A DNA stretch of 35,542 nucleotides from contig JALLLS010000153.1 of the NCBI GenBank assembly GCA_025094145.1, positions 1 through 35,542 on the forward strand, written 5' to 3'. The notes under the pieces are model-generated. The model was given only the letters and a program-made list of their open reading frames with translations, did no database searches and was not told the origin of the DNA. This DNA is from Spinellus fusiger (lineage: Eukaryota; Mucoromycota; Mucoromycetes; Mucorales; Phycomycetaceae). The translations under genes and the position numbers were made by a program. Of this stretch, positions 16,427 through 26,756 are shown piece after piece; position 1 is the stretch's first letter, and each line of letters begins with the position of its first letter.

Positions 16427-16575
16427 TATACAGTGCTTCCAACAAGTAATGTCACTGGTCAATTAAAATCAATATCATATTTTTTTTAAAATGAAGTCAG
16501 AAATCTTGCTTGCTTAGAGAGAGTGAGCATCTTTTTCTTCTGGTACTTTTTCTTTTTAATACTTTACAATTCAAC

Positions 16576-17858
16576 ATGAGTACTATATTTCTATATGAAG
16601 ATGGACATGGGAATGTTATTGATGAGAAGGGTGATCCTGAGCCCATGGACTCTATTGTTGATCAGAATGAATTCATTGTTGAGATTATTGCTACTCATAC
16701 AGAGTACTTGAGAAATGCAGTCCCCAATGAATCATCTCTGACATGCCCAATGTTATTAGAAAAGCCAAAAAATGAAGATGTTCATATGAAGGAGGCAAAA
16801 CCAAAACGGGACTATGTGCGTTCTACAGTCCAGGATAAAGCTAGGTTTTTTGATCTGAAGATTGAAAAGTGTATGACTGCTTCAGCTGCAGCAAAGCAGT
16901 TGGGCATTCACCTTTGAACAGCTTATAGGCAGGTTAGTCAGTAGAATGCGTGTCCTGGCAGTATTTTTGAGAGCTGTAAAAAGACAGGTCGTAAGTGCAT
17001 CTTAGCTGAAGAGCATAAAACAACTGTTATCAACTTCATTGATGCTCATCCCTCTGCTACTGTTGTTGAAGTGACTGAGCATCTACTGAAGCAATTTCAT
17101 GCTCTTAAAGTATCACGCAGCACTGTTAATAACTTTATGAGACGTGAATGCAACCTTTTGTTGAAAAAAAGCATATTTTCATTCTATTGAAAGAAACAAT
17201 CCAGCAAAGATTGAGGAGCAACACAATTGGGTTTGTCAATGGGAAAATACAGACATGGACTTTCTGACAAATTGTGTGTTTCTTAACGAGTCTGCTTTTG
17301 ATATAAATATGAAACGCTCAAGAGCCTGGTCCAATAAAGGTACTTGTGCTATTGTTACCAGGCCTACTACGAGAGCAAATACAGTGTCTATATTGGGTGC
17401 TATTTCTGCCTCAAGTTTGATAACCCTCGGTGTAAAAAAACCTAGACGTGCAAAGAAGAGAAAATCTGATGGATATATAAGCTCAGGAAATGTTACTGGT
17501 CACTATATTAGTTTCCTAAAAACAACTCAATGAAATGGACAAACATTCACATATGAAAGGTTGTTATATAGTCATGGATAGTGCATCCATTCACACCTAT
17601 GAAAACATAAAGAAGTATATTGAGTATCAAAGATATAAATGTGTGTATCTTCCTACTTACTCTCCAGAGCTTAACCCAATTGAATAATTCTGGGCAGTGG
17701 CAAAGAGTAAGTTTAAGCGTCATAGGTTCTTGCAGGAAGACACTTTGTTCAAAAGGATTACAAAAGTCTATAACAGTGTGAAGCAAAGTCATTTCAAAGG
17801 TTTTGTCTCGCATTCTTACCAGTGTTGGGACAAATTTCAAAACAGACAACCTATGTAA
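16576..17858 (+). pseudogene. Tc1/IS630-type transposase pseudogene
   Basis: Starts MSTIFLYEDGHGNVIDEKGD. A helix-turn-helix region follows (RFFDLKIEKCMTASAAAKQL), then stops at 16915 and 16942, then TVINFIDAHPSATVVEVTEH and STVNNFMRRE. A frameshift near 17175 leads to RNNPAKIEEQHNWVCQWENT and MDFLTNCVFLNESAF. The first catalytic Asp of the family's FIDESAF motif is Asn here (LNES). After another shift come GCYIVMDSASIHTYENIKKY (second Asp kept) and CVYLPTYSPELNPIE, stop, FWAVAKSKFKR (catalytic Glu kept, then CAA or CAG to TAA). It ends NRQPM, TAA at 17856-17858. I recognise the DDE layout and the YLPPYSPELNPIEQFW box as a common mucoralean Tc1/IS630 family. Confidence 0.8.
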
Positions 17859-17907
17859 TGACCCAGACAAATGTGCGATTAGGGGAAAACGGTAAGTGGG
17901 CAATTAG

Positions 17908-17993
17908 AAAAAAAAGCTGTCCAAAACTGCCAGCCAAAAAAAAAAGCTGTCCAAAACTACCAGCCAAAAAAAGGCTATCCAAAACTGCCAGCC
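17908..17993. repeat. Three ~29-bp tandem repeats
   Basis: Units A(7-10)GCTGTCCAAAACTGCCAGCC at 17908, 17936 and 17965. The motif in reverse (GGCTGGCAGTTTTGGACAGC) looks like a Tc1-type terminal sequence, and a single degraded copy (ACCAGCCAGAAAAAAAGC) abuts gene E at 23576-23592. Confidence 0.75.
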
Positions 17994-18110
17994 TCATCTA
18001 ACGCGGTTTTTTTAAATGAATATCATGAAACAAAAAAGGACTCATTTGAGTAGTATACTTCACTAGCTGTTTTAATAAAAATGTATAGGAATCAAGTAGG
18101 ATGAGAGGTA

Positions 18111-19930
18111 TCAATGATTGTGGTGGCTGGTACTGGCTTTTCTTTTGCAATTGGTGTGGATATCCATAATTGTTGCTATTTCATTGTCAGAAAGGGTTGG
18201 CATAAGTGATGATTGTTGATCCATTTTCTGGTCAATGCACAAGCTCCAGAAGGCTGAGGAAACAATTGTCAATTGGTCAGCTTGTGCAATGAAAAGTGGA
18301 AGTTCTTTCAAAGACATTGGCAACTGAATATGGGCAATTTTGACCATTGGATAGAAGCCATTTCTTGTACCATCAGTCAAATAAAACATTGCATGATGTC
18401 CTTATTCAACATGATGAGAATTAAAAAAAGAGTGTTAATATGTCTTCTTTTTTTTGCATTCAAAATAAAAACAGAAAAACTTACCAACAACAAGAAACGA
18501 CAGGACAAATTTGTTACGATACGTATCAATAGCATTTTTTGCTAAAAGCACCAATTGCACCAAGTCTTTTCCGACCAGCTTGTGATTCAGTGCCTGGGAT
18601 GCCGGTTTCACTTTTCCATATCCTACGGTTTTCCCAATCTCCGTGCCCATCACTATGCTGATTGTAGAATCAGGTCTGGCCAGTAACAATGACATCTCAC
18701 TGGATTTGCACTCGTCATTGGCAACAGAAGTCCTAAAGTATGCGAGAATGACAAAGATATTGAGCTTGCATTTGACTGAAATTTTTCTTTTCATACCACC
18801 AAAACATGACGTGCTTCATGAGGTTTTCCAACAATAGATTGATAGCTGCAGTGGTATATCTTGTAATCAACTCCAATTCATCAACCTTCTGACTGATTGG
18901 TTCCAAAGGTAATTGTTCAAGTCTAAGGGCAAATGTTAGTTGACATATAATGAATAAACGCTATGACTTGCATTCTTCCTTATTTGTCCTTACAGATTTC
19001 GAAAGCAAAATAGTATCCTGTTGTGGGCATCGTTGCTGGCAACCATAAGAGCCATCAATTTTTGAGAATCCTGGAACTCTTTCATCTTCTTTCTGATGCA
19101 ATTCTACATAACTGATAAATAAGCTACAGCCATCTTTTTTACTCTCTTGATTATACCTTCACAATTTTTTCAGCATCAAGCCAAATATACTGGTCAAATT
19201 TGCACGACCAAATGCCATATTCCTCCAGCAAATATTCAATAAGGCCTTTGCATATTTCACGTCCTATGAACTGGTGAAGGTCACTGTTGGTGCGGGATGG
19301 CTTTAGCAAGAGGATTGATGACAATGCCAAGACGTGCTGGACATGGGATTTGTACATCAAGAGATGCAGTTTGTCAATGATTGTTTTCACATAATGGCAA
19401 AATTTGTAAAACCCCTTGGTAATATCAATGTTCTGAAAGATAAGATGGTCATTGTCTGGGCAACAAAAAATCTAGCCTAACTTGATGATATTGTCAGGTA
19501 CAGTAATGATCCTAAAACAAATAAAATTTAGAAACCTAAATCATTATTATACAAGATATTCCAAATACCCATTTTCAGGTTGAGATGCCATGACATGGTT
19601 CAAGTCACAATGCTTTCGCAGTTCTTCTTTCACAACAAAGGTCTCCTTGCAAGAGACACAGCCATAATGAACCACAATAGAGTAGCCAAGTTGTTCATAG
19701 TTTTGAGCATTTGCTTGACTGTACACGCCAAAATTACGTTTACCAGAGAGAAGACGTTCCACTTTTTTCTGATGAATAGCAGCAATATGGTTCACCACTT
19801 TTTGATTTGACTGATATAACTTGTCACAATAAGGACATGCTTTTTTCAACAAAATAATGGTATTTCCTTTGTTGTTGGAATTTACAATATTACTAGATGA
19901 CATAGCTTTTGTATCTCTGAGAACTTTCAT
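18111..19930 (-). pseudogene. Gene B: zinc-finger plus PD-(D/E)XK-like family, decayed
   Basis: Minus strand, five exons: 19930-19553, 19511-19157, 19103-18994, 18922-18485 and 18400-18111. Exon 1 has two C2H2 fingers: CPYCDKLYQSNQKVVNHIAA-IH and YGCVSCKETFVVKEELRKHC-DLNH, both C-x2-C-x12-H-x4-H. Exon 2 is helical (VKTIIDKLHLLMYKSHVQHV, ICKGLIEYLLEEYGIWSCKF). Exons 3-4 have LMALMVASNDAHNRILF and LELITRYTTAAINLLLENLM, then, after a frameshift near 18750, LLLARPDSTISIV...TVGYGKVKPASQ. RPD...GYG-E-V-K is the expected PD...ExK box; here Glu is Lys (GAA to AAA type change). Exon 5 is HHAMFYLTDGTRNGFYPMVK, then LPMSLKELPLFIAQADQL. Defects: a TAG in exon 2, a splice-phase mismatch at intron 1 (41 bp), the frameshift and the lost catalytic Glu. 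A second ATG at 19903 is a plausible start. Confidence 0.65.
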
Positions 19931-19938
19931 TGATGGCT

Positions 19939-20029
19939 TGTTAGTCTAAAGGTATACAGAACAGTAGAACATCTAGTTAAACTCTGTTTTTTATTACTTT
20001 GTATTGCTACATCTTTTATACTTTTCTAC
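19939..20029 (-). mobile_element. LTR-E fragment
   Basis: Shares AAAGGTATACAGAACAGTAG, TAGTTAAACTCT and CTACATCTTTTATACTTTTC with solo LTR-E (12085-12339). It is truncated by El-1 on the right. It lies 9 bp upstream of gene B's first ATG; on the minus strand its GTATAAAAGATG TATA box points towards gene B. Confidence 0.65.
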
Positions 20030-20031
20030 TA

Positions 20032-21078
20032 CACACCAGGAGATTTTTCTGGCCTTTAAGCAGTGATATCTCCTTCCTTTCTGGATGAGCAAAATCTTGC
20101 CTTTTATGGATCTGTGTCTAAAATCAAAGGTTTGCAAGTATGAAAAACTTCTTTCCTTTTGTAGATACCTCAATATTAAATTGTATTATCAATGGAATAT
20201 ATTGTTTATGGATAAAATTGTTTATTGTAATAGTATAGATAATACTATATTATGACTATAGCTACTGCCCAAGTGCATTCCCTCATAGCAATAGAATCTA
20301 TACCCTAAAGGCCTTGTATTTCATCCTTGGGAGATAGATAAACATGCTCAGGAGTATACCTTAGAGACCTTAGACAGTATAGAAGACCACCTCAGACTGA
20401 CTTGAGAGACTTTACTTGCTTAATAAAATTACAATGAGTGTCTTGTAGATTTCAATGATCTCAAGCCCAGATGAAGACACTATTTACTTAGTTATCACTA
20501 GAATAGCCTTTGTTAATGTCTATAGCTTCTTTCTATTGCTTCTCTTTGTTAATAATTCACACTCTATTTGCCTTGAGTCTAAAGCCCAGTGTTAGAAACA
20601 ATACTTTGTTATCATTAAGCACCACTGTTAATACCAGTTACAATAACATAGTTGTTGAAGTGTTTATGAATATTGAGTCAATAAATGAATACACTGTTCT
20701 CAATGTAAGTAAGTTTGGTTCTATTTTATGGACAATAATTACTAAAGTTAATTCAGTGTATGTTCTATAATACATCTTTCTTAAGCAGTGTTGTGCTGCA
20801 AATAGTGTGGGCCTAAGGATAACACATTATGTTAAACATTAAATGCAGTGACTGAGTTGTCATTCTGGGGTGATTCTTGTTCTATTTCTTGTCTTTACAG
20901 CCAATTCTATACTTTTCAATTGCAAAGTCAATTGTCACTGCTTAAACAGGTAAGTAGAGTTTGAAATTGACCATTTAGACAGCAAAAAAGCATTTTAAAA
21001 CACATTAGCCAATCATAAAAATATTCTGGTTTTATTCTCAGGATATTTCCTTATATATCCCAAAAATCTTTGGGTGTG
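20032..21078. mobile_element. El-1 DNA transposon
   Basis: 1047 bp flanked by TA (20030-20031 and 21079-21080). Ends are CACACCAGGAGATTTTTCTG on the left (R end) and, reversed on the right, CACACCCAAAGATTTTTGGG (L end), i.e. about 16-bp imperfect inverted repeats starting CACACC. It has no transposase. A conserved block (20570-20770 and onwards) contains AATGTAAGTAAG and TTGTCTTTACAG resembling a splice donor/acceptor pair, which may be a relic of a spliced gene. Nearly identical over long stretches to El-2 in inverted orientation. Confidence 0.85.
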
Positions 21079-21080
21079 TA

Positions 21081-21774
21081 CTTATCGTATATCTTCTGCA
21101 CCTGTTTGTCCCTCTCTTAATAAAAATATAACATAATGTAATGATAGGCAAGAATGTCTATCTGTCAACTTGGAATGATATGAGAAGTTGACATATTATA
21201 TCAAAATAGATAGTCTCAAAGGACTTGCATTTCTTTGAAGACATTGTGTATATAAACCATAGGATAGACACCTTCAATAAACATCAAATTTCCTTGTTAT
21301 TTTCTGAATCATAGTGTAGAGGCTAAGCTTGCTCTAAGTATTGAAATGGACAGTAATACCCATTCTTTCATCTATTTTCTATTTTATCACAATCTCTATA
21401 TCCGTCCCTGTAACACCGTAGGTTACATACTCTCTTTTGTCCATTGTCACTATTGTTGGTGAATTCTCTTTGGTCTCTGTTCTCTATCTTTCTGAGTTGG
21501 CAGAAAGACCGTTTTGTTAAGTACATCCCCAATTCCCTCTTTTTTGTGCGGTCTTTGTGTTGGTAGTCAATCTCTCTCGAGACCTACATACCTCTTAGAT
21601 CTTTCACTGCCTATAATTACAATAATAATGAATACCTCACCTTTTTTTTTATAAAGATGGATATAAAAACATTTTTATTTTATTTATTTTTTTAAAAAAA
21701 GAAGCAGAAATAACTTTAGCAGTATTAAAGCATGTACAAGCTGATAGTAAAAAAAAAGATATAATAGACAGGTT
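21081..21774. other. Gap with a candidate solo LTR (LTR-F)
   Basis: About 21137-21415: TGTAATGATAGG...CCCTGTAACA, with GTGTATATAAACC (about 21247) and TTCAATAAACATC (about 21275) in LTR promoter order. No target-site duplication and no second copy, so this is weak. The rest, to gene E, includes poly(T/A) runs and no gene. Confidence 0.3.
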
Positions 21775-23580
21775 TTAATTGATGGTTTTAGCAAATGTGA
21801 CAAGATCTCAGACCCATGCAAACATGATTTTGTTATCTTTGACAAACTTTTGTAGTTCTGGAGGGTTTACAGGGCATCTTGAAATAGTATAGTTGTATCA
21901 AACATACTGTTTTTTAAATTTGAGCAATACTTCATAGTATATTAAATTATCTACAAAAACAAAATGCATGTTAAAATATATGTAATATCTGCTGACTTAT
22001 ACTTACTGAAATAGAGAACGGTAAAGATTTTGTTTCTTCCACTTTGTTTGATTGCCTTTAAAGCATTTTCATAGATTTTTTTAATATTGCTGTTGTATTT
22101 TGCCATTGAAGAAATATTTTCTCCTGCAAACTCAATTATTAACAATATCTCTCTTGAACCTTTTAAAGTTCCCAACCCATCTATTTTGGTTGACCCGGTA
22201 AAATCATTACTGACTTCAATCCTATACACAATACATTATATTTAGAGAGAATGAGATGTTATCAAAACAAATATATATTTACCATTTTGTATTAAAAAGA
22301 TGTGCATAAGGTAAAAGTAAATGATTGAAAATGGGTTGAATTGTATACGAGATTGCAGTTTGTTCAGCAAGTGGTAAATAAGAGGGTTGGTTGCAGATTC
22401 TATAAATCTTATACTAGAACAGAAAAATTAATAGATAGTCAGCAGTCTGGAAATGCTTAACTTACAAGTGTTCCATTATGAACTTGACGTAAGCCCAGTC
22501 TTGATGTTTCAAAGGATCAAATTGTTTATTTGTAAATTCATGATCTTTTAAAAGCTCTCTACGCCAATCCATCACTGATTTATCTTCATCACTTAATCTG
22601 TCAACAAGGCTTTTGCATTCAGGAGTGTATTCGTATTCTTTGAATTGGCACATGTCTTGTAAGGTTATAATTGTACTTACTGAAAATTTATCAATTGCCA
22701 TTTCACGTGCAGCTGTAACTGTCCAATCAATAACACCATCCAAGCTAGACACGTAGAAGTGAGTAAATAAGTACTAATTTTGACATGTACTACTGTTACC
22801 TGTACTCGACTGCCTCATTTATATCATGAAAATACTTCTCAAACACCTCATCATCATTACTAATAGAGTTCTTTGATGATCTGATGCCAGTTGAAGGTAT
22901 ATCATTTGTGTTTTTATAAACTTCTGGAGATTCAGTGTTACTCAAAAGTGTTGCTGATGCACTGGCTTCTGAGCAATTCATTCCAAGTGCCTAGGAATAC
23001 AAAGGGTTTTAAAACAAGTAATATGTAAATACAAAATAAAAAAAGTTATTTTTACAATCTGTGTTTGTGTTTGGATGTTTCCCCATGCTATTTGTGCCAG
23101 GTTAATTGTGTTATCAGTAGCCATCTGCTGTAATTGTTGGGCTGTACAACTAGATGTAGTTTTCTTTGCTTTAGAATCTCTCAAGTCCCAATACTGTTTA
23201 TACTTCTTGCCAAATTCTGAAGCAGGATTATTGCGTGTCTAGCAGTAATAAATATGTTGGTAACATGCTAAATATAAATGACTCAATATAAACTTACTTC
23301 AAATATGGCGTTTTGATACCTAGCTTGCTTTCGGCCATCACAATTACCTGATTTTATGAGAGTCTCTAATGTACTTTTGTAGCCTATATTTGTGCCATTA
23401 CGGTCTAATTGCTTGGAGTCAGCGTATTCTATATAAGACAGGCTTGGATGTAAAGAATAAAACTCTTTGTTTTTTTCTTTAGTTGTGTTTTCTTTTGTGG
23501 CATTGGGGAGAGTGATAAATGGGAAAGTTGAAAGGAAAAGTTTACGTGTTTTCTCAAGTCTTTTTGTAACAACTACCAGC
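21775..23580 (-). pseudogene. Gene E: spliced nuclease-family member, start lost
   Basis: Minus strand, seven exons: 23580-23298, 23238-23056, 22990-22800, 22744-22466, 22413-22283, 22221-22007 and 21950-21775, with GT-AG introns of 52-65 bp. The start reads VTKRLEKTRKLFLSTFPFIT in frame up to a degraded transposon-end sequence (GGCTGGTAGTT), so the ATG is missing. Later segments are EYADSKQLDRNGTNIGYKST, WGNIQTQTQI, SSLDGVIDWTVTAAREMAID-type helices and WAYVKFIMEHL. Then come YRICNQPSYLPLAEQTAISY, KIDGLGTLKGSREILLIIEF-AG and the C-terminal YYEVLLKFKKQYV. IDG...ELLLIEFAG resembles a degenerate D...E-x-x PD-(D/E)XK core. Defects: a one-base phase problem between exons 4 and 5, and TGAs at 21898-21900 and near the C terminus. 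I recall the STFP...ATKEN...EYADSK N terminus from a mucoralean multicopy family of unknown function. Flanked by El-1 and El-2. Confidence 0.6.
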
Positions 23581-23594
23581 CAGAAAAAAAGCTA

Positions 23595-24772
23595 CACACC
23601 AGGAGATCCTTAGGATATATAAGGAAATATCCTGAGAATAAAACCAGAATATTTTTATGATTGGCTAATGTGTTTTAAAATGCTTTTTTGCTGTCTAAAT
23701 GGTCAATTTCAAACTCTACTTACCTGTTTAAGCAGTGACAATTGACTTTGCAATTGAAAAGTATAGAATTGGCTGTAAAGACAAGAAATAGAACAAGAAT
23801 CACCCCAGAATGACAACTCAGTCACTGCATTTAATGTTTAACATAATGTGTTATCCTTAGGCCCACACTATTTGCAGCACAACACTGCTTAAGAAAGATG
23901 TATTATAGAACATACACTGAATTAACTTTAGTAATTATTGTCCATAAAATAGAACCAAACTTACTTACATTGAGAACAGTGTATTCATTTATTGACTCAA
24001 TATTCATAAACACTTCAACAACTATGTTATTGTAACTGGTATTAACAGTGGTGCTTAATGATAACAAAGTATTGTTTCTAACACTGGGCTTTAGACTCAA
24101 GGCAAGTAGAGTGTGAATTGTTTGACTTGTGAGTTTGACTTGTAAATTTTGACTTGTGAGTTTTATGAGTGGTGGCTAGTGTATTTATCACTAGAATAAT
24201 AGATGAAACATTATTATTTGTTTTGATACTCCCATCCTTTTGTTATTTCCCACACTGCACATATAACTTAACACCCAAGTACTCGCCAAGATGAGCCTAA
24301 CTGAGCAAGGTAATGTGCCATTATTAACAAAGAGAAACAATAGAAGGAAGTTTTAGGCACTACCAAGGACTATTCTAGTGATAAAAAGGTAAGCAGTGTC
24401 ATCATCTGGGCCTGATCTCATTGTATTCCACAGGATACTCACCATATTATTATTAGGCAAGTAAAGACTCCTTTCAAATCAGTCTTAGGTGGTCTACTTT
24501 TCCTTCTATACTGTCTAGGGTCTCTAGGGTATACTCCTGAGCATATTTATACTATAGTATTGTCTATATTATTACAATAAACAATTTTATTCATAAACAC
24601 TATATTCCATTGATAATACAATTTTATATTGAGATATACTACAAAAAGAAACATTTATTTCAATACTTTCAAACCTTTGATTTTAAACACAGTTCCATAA
24701 AAGGCAAGATGTTTTTTTACATAAAGGGGATAGTGTGTATCTGGTTAAAAGCCAGAAAAATCTCCTGGTGTG
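23595..24772. mobile_element. El-2 DNA transposon, inverted relative to El-1
   Basis: 1178 bp between TA dinucleotides (23593-23594 and 24773-24774). Left end is CACACCAGGAGATCCTTAGG continuing as the L-end body (ATATATAAGGAAATATCCTG). Right end reversed is CACACCAGGAGATTTTTCTG (R end). It includes three 14-bp GACTTGTGAGTTTT-type repeats (24123-24166) that are deleted from El-1. No transposase gene. Confidence 0.85.
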
Positions 24773-24774
24773 TA

Positions 24775-25997
24775 CGTCACTAATTCTAAACTCAGAGATA
24801 ATGTAAGTAGCCAAAATCAACAACATACTTCTCATTCTTTTTAAACTTATCGCATAGTAGCAAGGTTCCTTTGCTTGCAAAGGTGAGACCTGAACCATCT
24901 CAAATAAGCGCTGCTGTTGGGGAATATGTTCACGTTGAAGTATCTTCCATTCACAAGAAATCGTGTTTGATCGCAGGTCTTCCTTCTGTGCCCTTCAGTA
25001 TTCTTTTGACCTCTTTATTTGTTCTCATTTTGGGATGGGAATCAGCCGTCAACTGATGCTCCCACTATAAGGGCAGTAAAGTATGCTACATGCATTTGTT
25101 GCTTAAAAGACTTTGGCAGTTTCCTACACAGAAGATACTTGTTATAAACAACTTGCCAATGGATACAAACATACCTTTCAACGATTTAAGATATGCATTT
25201 GCTCTTATATATGGTAATTGTATAATCACATAATCAACCAGCTCGACTTCTAACATATGAATGTGCAATGCACGCTTATAGCCAAGACATTTGTATTATT
25301 TTGTGATTACACTTCTTTCTTGGTATTTATATAACAACAATAACAGACTCCTACTTGCTTCCTTGGGGCTGCCTTTTCCCGCTAAGTCTACAAACTCCAA
25401 GCCTGTGTCATTAATCATATAAGAATATACTGGTAAATAGATCAACTAACCTATAGCCTTATCTATGAAAATGTAATGATGAATGTGTTCACTATAGGCG
25501 ATGGTCGTACAGCAGATTCTTTTTCATAGCAGTTTAAGAGCTAAACCTTATAGTGGGACTTCATCCTTTAAATTTAGACAAATCACTAGTGCTTCTCCAT
25601 ATCTATCAAATATATTTATACTCAAGTCTTGTCTTTCATTCTTTTGAAAATCAGTAATGCTCCTTCAGGCTCAAGATTTATGGTATAAAACACTCTAAGT
25701 TACTCACTATATCTCTCCCTCATAAGATCTAAACTGTTGATATATCTCAATGTTGCTTTTATTGAGCTCACAAATATGATATGGCCTGTTTTTTTATCTT
25801 CTGCTTTCTTAAACTTCCTATTTGGCAGTCTATTTCTTACTTATATTATCTATATTTGCACTCACACCCCAGTTGTTTTTATCCAAAGGTAATAATAAAG
25901 AGACTGATTGATGAAATAGAGCTTTATTAAAAAAACTGTGTGATTTTTATTAAGTAAATAATACAGCTCTATATATTTCATAATTGCCATTATATAT
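24775..25997. other. Gap with possible coding relic
   Basis: On the minus strand about 25400-25083 reads DTGLEFVDLAGKGSPKEASR, one stop, then GYKRALHIHMLEVELVDYVI, QLPYIRANAYLKSLKGMFVS and IGKLFI before ending. The alternating hydrophobic pattern resembles the post-ExK C-terminal region of genes B and D, but similarity is too low to assign. A nearby minus-strand segment (25560-25480) is also coding-like. No other gene, LTR or TIR was recognised here. Confidence 0.3.
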
Positions 25998-25999
25998 TA

Positions 26000-26692
26000 T
26001 TTTTGGAAAGTATTCGCACAACCTCAGAAAAAAAATTGCACACTTTTTGAAATATTATTTCTTCAACAATAATCTTACAGATTTACTATGGAGATGGACA
26101 GGGAAATATTATCAACAAATCAGGCAATGAACCTATATTAATTTGTGTAGTTAAAGAGTATTTCCCTTTTCAAAATATCATAGACTACAGTACTTAATTG
26201 GACTTAAAACCACCTTTGAAGCCTCAGTCAAAACCCGAGGCCACTAAAAAGGCTACAACTTCATAACAGGAAAGTGTGCCTTATCATTTAAGAAAGCACA
26301 ATTTCATTAAAAGAATTAGTAGACTTATTAAAAGTCATGGCTATAGAAGTGTATACCTTCCGCCCTACTCTTCTGAGCTTAATCTAATTGAACAACTCTG
26401 GTCTGTTGTGAAGAGTAAGCTTAAAAGAGAAAAGCTCTTAGAAAATGAGACGTTAAACATGAGGATCACTGAAGCATGTAGCAATATTCTTATCAGTGAT
26501 CTTAAGGGATTTTGTCGTTATTCTTCTTCTAAATTTAAGACATGTTTAAGTAGACATACCCCTTTAATAAATTTCGCACACTTTGTGCAAAAAGTGAAAT
26601 ATAAAGTGTGCAAAAAGTGAAATATAAAGTGTGCAAAAAGTGAAAAAAAAAGTGTGATATTTTTCTGAGGTTGTGCGAATACTTTCAGAAAA
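26000..26692 (+). mobile_element. Mar-2: internally deleted mariner-like element
   Basis: 693 bp with TA outside both ends (25998-25999 and 26693-26694). Inverted ends share GAAAGTATTCGCACAACCTC-AGAAAAA. The 5' end of the transposase (IYYGDGQGNIIN from 26083) is joined to its 3' end, so the central catalytic part is deleted. Three 23-bp subterminal repeats GTGTGCAAAAAGTGAAATATAAA lie at 26583-26651. Confidence 0.85.
26276..26620 (+). pseudogene. Transposase C-terminal fragment of Mar-2
   Basis: Open frame with IKRISRLIKSHGYRSVYLPP, YSSELNLIEQLWSVVKSKLK (the Glu box PYSPELNPIEQFW of Tc1/IS630 transposases, catalytic Glu kept) and RITEACSNILISDLKGFCRY, then a tail that merely reads through the subterminal repeats. 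It is closely related to the transposase of Tc1-a (LPTYSPELNPIE). With the two Asp motifs deleted it cannot be catalytic. Confidence 0.75.
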
Positions 26693-26756
26693 TAGTGTAT
26701 TACTGATGAACAAGAACAGTTACTGCAGGGTGTCAGGGATGCCTGACTTCTCTTAC

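Larger units (their letters stand above)
16431..17993 (+). mobile_element. Decayed Tc1/mariner-like element (Tc1-a)
   Basis: Begins CAGTGCTTCCAACAAGTAAT after a TA (16429-16430) that directly follows the TA of the deleted Tc1 element, and contains a broken transposase gene. The right end is not a clear inverted copy of the left. It instead runs into three tandem GCTGTCCAAAACTGCCAGCC-like repeats (17908-17993), so the right boundary is approximate. Confidence 0.6.

Noticed and set aside
20510..20770. Conserved 86-codon frame in El-1 and El-2 as a transposon gene
   Set aside because: The diverged El-3 copy differs mainly at amino-acid-changing sites and the frame has no recognisable domain; a spliced relic is possible but not supported.
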